Of a stretch of DNA of 64,000 bases, positions 60,393 through 64,000 are shown piece by piece. The notes under the pieces are model-generated. The model saw only the letters and a program-made list of their open reading frames with translations. It ran no database searches and was not told the origin of the DNA. The DNA lies in NCBI GenBank assembly GCA_002359895.1, contig DEOB01000010.1:413791-477790 (forward strand), read 5' to 3'. This stretch comes from Stenotrophomonas sp. UBA2629 (GTDB lineage Bacteria; Pseudomonadota; Gammaproteobacteria; Xanthomonadales; Xanthomonadaceae). Position 1 is the stretch's first letter. Each line of letters starts with the position of its first letter. The position numbers were made by a program, and so were the translations under genes.

Positions 60393-60476
60393 GAAAAACC
60401 CCGCACCGGGGTCGGCGCGGGGTCTTTTATCGAATCTGGCTTTTCTTGCTTGTTACACGCCAGTTCGCCCCGCACC
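60393..60476 (-). promoter_or_regulatory. ilv transcription attenuator (regions 2, 3 and 4)
   Basis: On the minus strand region 2 is GGTGCGGGG (60476-60468), inside the end of the leader peptide gene. Region 3 is ACCCCGCGCC (60423-60414). Region 4 is GGTGCGGGGT (60407-60398), directly followed by T4. Regions 2 and 4 are identical over nine bases, so each can pair with region 3. Pairing 2:3 gives the antiterminator; pairing 3:4 gives a 10-bp terminator stem with a 6-nt loop, extendable by the A run before it. This is the classical layout of amino-acid biosynthetic attenuators. Confidence 0.88.
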
Positions 60477-60569
60477 TGTTGTCTCGGTAATAAGTACGAG
60501 TACAAGAATCGACGCCACGGCGGAGGCCGGGGTCGAGGTCAGGCGGGCGGTGGTGTGGCGTTGCAACAT
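60453..60569 (-). CDS. ilvL: ilv operon leader peptide
   Basis: A 38-residue leader peptide not detectable by usual ORF length limits. Codons 21-27 (60509-60489) read Ile-Leu-Val-Leu-Val-Leu-Ile, all three end products of the operon, while the rest is ordinary Thr/Ala/Gly-rich sequence. Ribosome stalling at these codons would cover the upstream C-rich segment near 60535 and leave region 2 free to pair with region 3. Completing translation to the TAA at 60453 would cover region 2 and allow the terminator. The ATG has no clear Shine-Dalgarno sequence and lies very close to the predicted transcription start. Confidence 0.87.
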   Translation of the reverse strand: MLQRHTTARLTSTPASAVASILVLVLITETTGAGRTGV

Positions 60570-60576
60570 GAGACCG

Positions 60577-60606
60577 AGATAACCATCACTGCGATGGGCG
60601 TGTCAA
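60577..60606 (-). promoter_or_regulatory. Probable ilv operon promoter
   Basis: A perfect -35 TTGACA lies at 60606-60601 on the minus strand. The -10 is weak: GGTTAT at 60584-60579 (16-bp spacer) or TTATCT at 60582-60577 (18-bp spacer). Either would start the RNA within a few bases of the leader ATG at 60569. No better pair was found further upstream. Confidence 0.5.
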
Positions 60607-60831
60607 CGCTTACAGGTGTGATTGTCGGGAAATACCGGTCAAGCCGCGTCACAGCAGCTTGGTTGCCGTTGAAACTTGCTCTGTACCCAGCGCATGAGGC
60701 CGGTGAGTGCGCAGGAAATCCGCTTCAAACGCCCGATCTGCCGCTTGTTGCCCTGCCGATGATTGAGTTGCGCCGCTTTTGCCGGTTTATCAGATGAGGC
60801 CGGCGTGGGCGGGCCTTTATCCGGGGGATGT

Positions 60832-61653
60832 ATGGCAAACGTGGCGGAATTGGAAGCAGCACGGGCGGGGAGCGACCGTTGCGGGGTAAGCGGGCAGGAG
60901 TCGGGCCACGCGTTGGTGCGTCTGTTGGGCAGCTGCGAAGGATTGCCGTCGCCATTGATCTACCGCAAGGCCTGGGGCTTGCTGGGATTTCTGGCGTTGG
61001 AGGCGGACCGCTTGCACTCGCGCAGCATGCTGGCGGCGCTGTTGTGGCCAGGGCTGAGCGAGACCTCGGCGCTGACCAATCTGCGGCAGGTGCTGAGCAA
61101 CCTCAACCGCTATTGCCTGCAGGCATTGGGGCCGGGCGTGCTGCATATCGAACGGAGCGCGGTGGGGGTGATGCGGGGGGATCGTGCGCTGTTTGATATC
61201 GACCTGCTGTGGCATTCGCCGAGCCAGGCGATTGGGCTGCTGAACGAACAGCACCGCTTCCTGGATGGCATGGAAGATCTGGGCGGCCTGGATTTCCACA
61301 GCTGGCTTGAAGCCTCCCGACAGACGCTGGAAACCCAACTGCTGATCGCCGGTCAGCGCTGCTGCGACGCGCTGCTGGAAGAGCAGCGCTGGGAGCAGGC
61401 GCTGGAGGTGGCCCACACGCTCACCGCGCGGGATCTGTGGAATGAAGAAAACGCACGGCGGATGATGCGTGCCCATGCCGGCAGCGGCAGAAATGCAGCC
61501 GCGCTGAATGTCTACCAGAGCTTCGAGACGATGCTGCGCACCGAGCTGGGCCTGGAGCCCTGTCATGAGACCCAGCAACTGCGGGCGCTGATCAGTGCCG
61601 GGTCGGTGCATGCGTCGCAGGCTCGGGAGTTGGAAGCGCACGCCATCGCCTGA
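60832..61653 (+). CDS. BTAD-domain transcriptional regulator
   Basis: A 273-residue protein. A degenerate winged-helix OmpR/SARP-type N-terminal region (about 25-120, with RKAWGLLGFLALEADRLHSR and ALLWPG) is followed by an all-helical bacterial transcriptional activator domain (about 140-255, with RMMRAHAGSGRNAAALNVYQ and LRTELGLEPCHET). Such proteins regulate transcription, but the target is unknown here. The start ATG 60832 follows GGGGGA. It diverges from the ilv operon across about 260 bp, so it could regulate that promoter, though this is only positional. Confidence 0.8.
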   Translation: MANVAELEAARAGSDRCGVSGQESGHALVRLLGSCEGLPSPLIYRKAWGLLGFLALEADRLHSRSMLAALLWPGLSETSALTNLRQVLSNLNRYCLQALGPGVLHIERSAVGVMRGDRALFDIDLLWHSPSQAIGLLNEQHRFLDGMEDLGGLDFHSWLEASRQTLETQLLIAGQRCCDALLEEQRWEQALEVAHTLTARDLWNEENARRMMRAHAGSGRNAAALNVYQSFETMLRTELGLEPCHETQQLRALISAGSVHASQARELEAHAIA

Positions 61654-61792
61654 GGGGCCGACGCTGGCGTCAGAGGGGAATGGCGGCACAGGTCAGTGGA
61701 ACCGGGCAGTCTCCGCCGGTGTTGCCTGCGTGGCTGGGACTGTGGTCCGGCCATCGGCTATCGTTCGCGCAATTCTCCTCAGGTTTGGCCCC

Positions 61793-63502
61793 ATGCTCCG
61801 AACGACGACGCTTCTGCTTGGTCTGGCCGGCATGCCCTTGCTGCCGCTGCACGCCGCTGACCGCATCACCGGCCATGAATTCGCCACACGCTCGGAGGTC
61901 ATCGCGCCGCATGCAATGGCCGCCACATCGCAGCCGTTGGCCACGCAGATTGCACTGGATGTGATGAAGGCCGGCGGTTCGGCCGTAGATGCGGCCATTG
62001 CCGCCAATGCCGCGCTCGGCCTGATGGAGCCCACCGGCAACGGTGTTGGCGGTGATCTGTTCGCCATCGTCTGGGACCCGAAAACACAGAAGCTGCATGG
62101 CTATAACGGCTCGGGACGCTCACCGCGTTCGCTCACGCTGGCCGAGCTGCAGCGCCGCGGTTTGAAAGAGATTCCCGCCACGGGGCCGTTGCCGGTGTCG
62201 GTGCCCGGCGCGGTGGATGGCTGGTTTGCGCTGCATGAACGCTTTGGCCGCAAGCCGATGGCCGACAACCTTGCACCGGCCATCCGCTATGCGCGCGAAG
62301 GCCATCCGGTGGCCGAAGTCATTGCCTATTACTGGGACCGCTCGGTGCCGAAGTTGTCTGCGCAGCCAGGCTTCACCGAGCAGTTCACGCTCAACGGCCG
62401 CGCACCGCGTAAAGGTGAAATGTGGCGCAACCCCAACCTGGCCAACACGCTGCAGACCATTGCCGATGGCGGCCGCGATGCGTTCTACAAAGGCACCATT
62501 GCCCACACCATCGGCGATTTCCTCAAAGCCAATGGCGGCTATCTGAGCTACGAGGACATGGCCGCGCATCACGGTGAATGGGTGGAGCCGGTGAGCAGCA
62601 ATTACCGTGGCTACGATGTGTGGGAGCTGCCGCCCAACAGCCAGGGCATCGCGGCGCTGCAGATCCTCAACATTCTGGAAGGCTACGACTTCTCGAAGAT
62701 TCCCTTCGGCTCGGCCGAACATGTGCATCTGTTCGTGGAAGCCAAGAAGCTGGCCTTCGCCGACCGTGCGCGTTTCTATGCCGACCCCGCGTTTTCACCG
62801 GCACCGGTGCAGCGGTTGATCTCCAAGGAGTATGCAGCCCAGCGCCGCGCGTTGATCTCCATGGACAAGGCGTTGAAGGAAACGCAGCCGGGCACACCGA
62901 AGCAGCTTGAAGAGGGCGACACCATCTACATGACCGTTGCCGACAGCGACGGCATGATGGTGTCGCTGATCCAGTCCAACTATCGCGGCATGGGCAGCGG
63001 CATGGCGCCGCCGGGGCTGGGCTTCATCCTGCAGGACCGCGGTGAGATGTTTGTGCTGCAGAAGGATCATCCCAACGGCTATGCGCCGGGTAAGCGGCCA
63101 TTCCAGACCATCATCCCGGCATTCATCACCAAGGACGGCAAGCCATTTGCGAGCTTCGGGGTGATGGGCGGTGCCATGCAGCCGCAGGGGCATGCGCAGA
63201 TTGTGATGAACCTGGTGGATTTCGGCATGAACCTGCAGGAAGCCGGTGATGCGCCGCGCATCCAGCATGAAGGCTCCACCGAACCTACCGGGCAGGCCAC
63301 CGCGATGCGCGACGGCGGCGAGGTCAACCTGGAGACCGGCTTTCCGTATGAAACCGTGCGCGGCCTGATGCGCAAGGGCCACCGCGTGGTGTTTGCAGAT
63401 GGCCCTTATGGCGGCTACCAGGCGATCCAGCGCGATCCGCAGACCGGCGTGTATTACGGCGCGTCGGAAAGCCGCAAGGATGGCCAGGCGGCGGGCTACT
63501 GA
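61793..63502 (+). CDS. ggt: Gamma-glutamyltransferase family protein
   Basis: A 569-residue Ntn-hydrolase with a signal peptide ending HAA at about residue 22, so it is periplasmic or secreted. The precursor should cut itself before Thr377 in EEGDTIYMTVAD to give large and small subunits. Other family patterns are GGSAVDAAIAANAALGLMEPTGNGVGGD, PGAVDGW and APGKRPFQTIIPAF. It would cleave or transfer gamma-glutamyl groups, for instance from glutathione. It fits the short GGT-like subgroup, some members of which act on other amides, so the substrate is uncertain. A long hairpin follows. Confidence 0.87.
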   Translation: MLRTTTLLLGLAGMPLLPLHAADRITGHEFATRSEVIAPHAMAATSQPLATQIALDVMKAGGSAVDAAIAANAALGLMEPTGNGVGGDLFAIVWDPKTQKLHGYNGSGRSPRSLTLAELQRRGLKEIPATGPLPVSVPGAVDGWFALHERFGRKPMADNLAPAIRYAREGHPVAEVIAYYWDRSVPKLSAQPGFTEQFTLNGRAPRKGEMWRNPNLANTLQTIADGGRDAFYKGTIAHTIGDFLKANGGYLSYEDMAAHHGEWVEPVSSNYRGYDVWELPPNSQGIAALQILNILEGYDFSKIPFGSAEHVHLFVEAKKLAFADRARFYADPAFSPAPVQRLISKEYAAQRRALISMDKALKETQPGTPKQLEEGDTIYMTVADSDGMMVSLIQSNYRGMGSGMAPPGLGFILQDRGEMFVLQKDHPNGYAPGKRPFQTIIPAFITKDGKPFASFGVMGGAMQPQGHAQIVMNLVDFGMNLQEAGDAPRIQHEGSTEPTGQATAMRDGGEVNLETGFPYETVRGLMRKGHRVVFADGPYGGYQAIQRDPQTGVYYGASESRKDGQAAGY

Positions 63503-63509
63503 GGGCTGC

Positions 63510-63559
63510 AAGCGTGGAGCATCTGCGTGCCGCGTGAACGTCCGCAGTGCTCCACGCTT
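63510..63559. terminator. Long hairpin between ggt and the BCCT transporter gene
   Basis: AAGCGTGGAGCA (63510-63521) pairs perfectly with TGCTCCACGCTT (63548-63559). An inner CTGCG/CGCAG extension leaves a 15-nt loop. It lies between two convergent stops and is followed by T on the plus strand, so it probably serves as a shared terminator. Confidence 0.75.
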
Positions 63560-63566
63560 TGGTCAA

Positions 63567-64000
63567 TCAGGGCTTGCTGTTGGTTGGCTCAACAACAGCG
63601 TCCACACGCGCTTCTTCCTGCGCGGCCTGCTCACGTTCGATCCACGCTTCAAGAATGTGCCGTGCGCGCTGCGCCAGACGACGTTGCCGGTTGTATTCGG
63701 CATCCAGCACCCGGTACAGCGACACCATCACCAACACCATCAACACTGCAAACGGCAGCGCGGCGATGGTGATCATGCCCTGCAGGGCATCCAGTCCACC
63801 GGCCAGCAGCAATACCGCCGCGATCAGCGCAATCGCCACGCCCCAGGCCAGCTTGCGTGATGAAGGTGGGTCGCCGGCTTCGTCAGTGGACATGCTGGCA
63901 AGCACCAGCACCGCCGAGTCGGCCGAGGTGACGAAGAAGATCACCAGCAACACCAATGCCAGGACTGACAACAACAGCGGCATGGGCAGGCTGTCGAACA
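63567..64000 (-). CDS. BCCT-family transporter, C-terminal part only
   Basis: The 3' end of a betaine/carnitine/choline transporter gene that continues beyond the window edge. The open frame reaches base 64000. Visible are the late membrane segments with the FFVTSADSAVLVLASMST signature, typical of the BCCT family. They are followed by two further hydrophobic segments (GVAIALIAAVLLLAGG and IAALPFAVLMVLVMVSLY) and a charged C-terminal tail, often the osmosensing part. Transport of glycine betaine or choline is likely but cannot be confirmed without the rest. Confidence 0.8.
   Translation of the reverse strand, partial: FDSLPMPLLLSVLALVLLVIFFVTSADSAVLVLASMSTDEAGDPPSSRKLAWGVAIALIAAVLLLAGGLDALQGMITIAALPFAVLMVLVMVSLYRVLDAEYNRQRRLAQRARHILEAWIEREQAAQEEARVDAVVEPTNSKP

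Noticed and set aside
60257..60505. 82-residue minus-strand open frame upstream of ilvC
   Set aside because: It runs through the attenuator and the leader peptide gene in another frame, shows no family pattern, and would disturb the leader logic.
1..64000. tRNA, rRNA, insertion sequence or prophage genes
   Set aside because: I looked for tRNA T-loop patterns, transposase motifs and phage proteins and saw none. The XRE regulator alone is not evidence of a phage.

Overview
This is 64 kb of high-GC gammaproteobacterial chromosome. It most likely comes from Stenotrophomonas or a close relative in the Xanthomonadaceae. The best evidence is the five-gene order tolC - pcm-like - TetR - RND adaptor - RND pump (39272-46505), which matches the tolCsm-pcm-smeRo-smeO-smeP cluster described in S. 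maltophilia. An ilvC-ilvG-ilvM-ilvA-leuA operon behind an attenuator also fits the Xanthomonadales. I saw no rRNA, tRNA, CRISPR array, transposase or prophage gene. All calls come from reading the sequence; no database search was run.

Layout. 1-3337 (minus): a 72-bp tandem repeat, a terminator, and a group of DUF6172 protein, methyltransferase, GDSL hydrolase and AlaA-type aminotransferase. 3502-8038: rsgA, an ECF sigma factor flanked by two small membrane proteins, and a DUF1704 metalloprotease-like protein. 8047-16313 (minus): a D-amino-acid catabolic locus with D-amino-acid dehydrogenase, GltS, RidA, N-acyl-D-amino-acid deacylase, an RpiR regulator, a GntP-family permease and a D-serine-deaminase-like PLP enzyme. 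16440-26638: a C4-dicarboxylate locus with two porins, a LuxR-type response regulator, a DctB-like hybrid kinase, dctA and maeB.

26859-33982: an XRE regulator diverging from a peptide export module made of an HlyD adaptor, a periplasmic M16 protease and a C39 peptidase-ABC transporter. No substrate peptide is evident. 34089-39173: a zinc-finger protein and LPS genes (glycosyltransferase, O-antigen ligase, lipid A acyltransferase, waaA). 39272-46505: the efflux cluster. 46615-49560: a beta-propeller diguanylate cyclase. 49638-60606 (minus): gdhA and the branched-chain amino acid operon ilvL-ilvC-ilvG-ilvM-ilvA-leuA-leuC-leuD-leuB. 60832-64000: a BTAD regulator, a gamma-glutamyltransferase and the 3' end of a BCCT transporter.

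The most informative non-coding signals are four. (1) A complete ilv attenuator with a 38-residue leader peptide containing an Ile-Leu-Val-Leu-Val-Leu-Ile run, and identical 9-nt segments 2 and 4. (2) A TAGTACCAA box at 66-74 bp before both porins and dctA, in the same orientation each time, which defines a likely regulon for the two-component system. (3) Two near-identical 13-bp palindromes around the start of the D-amino-acid operon, likely bound by its RpiR regulator. (4) A palindrome between the XRE gene and the export operon.
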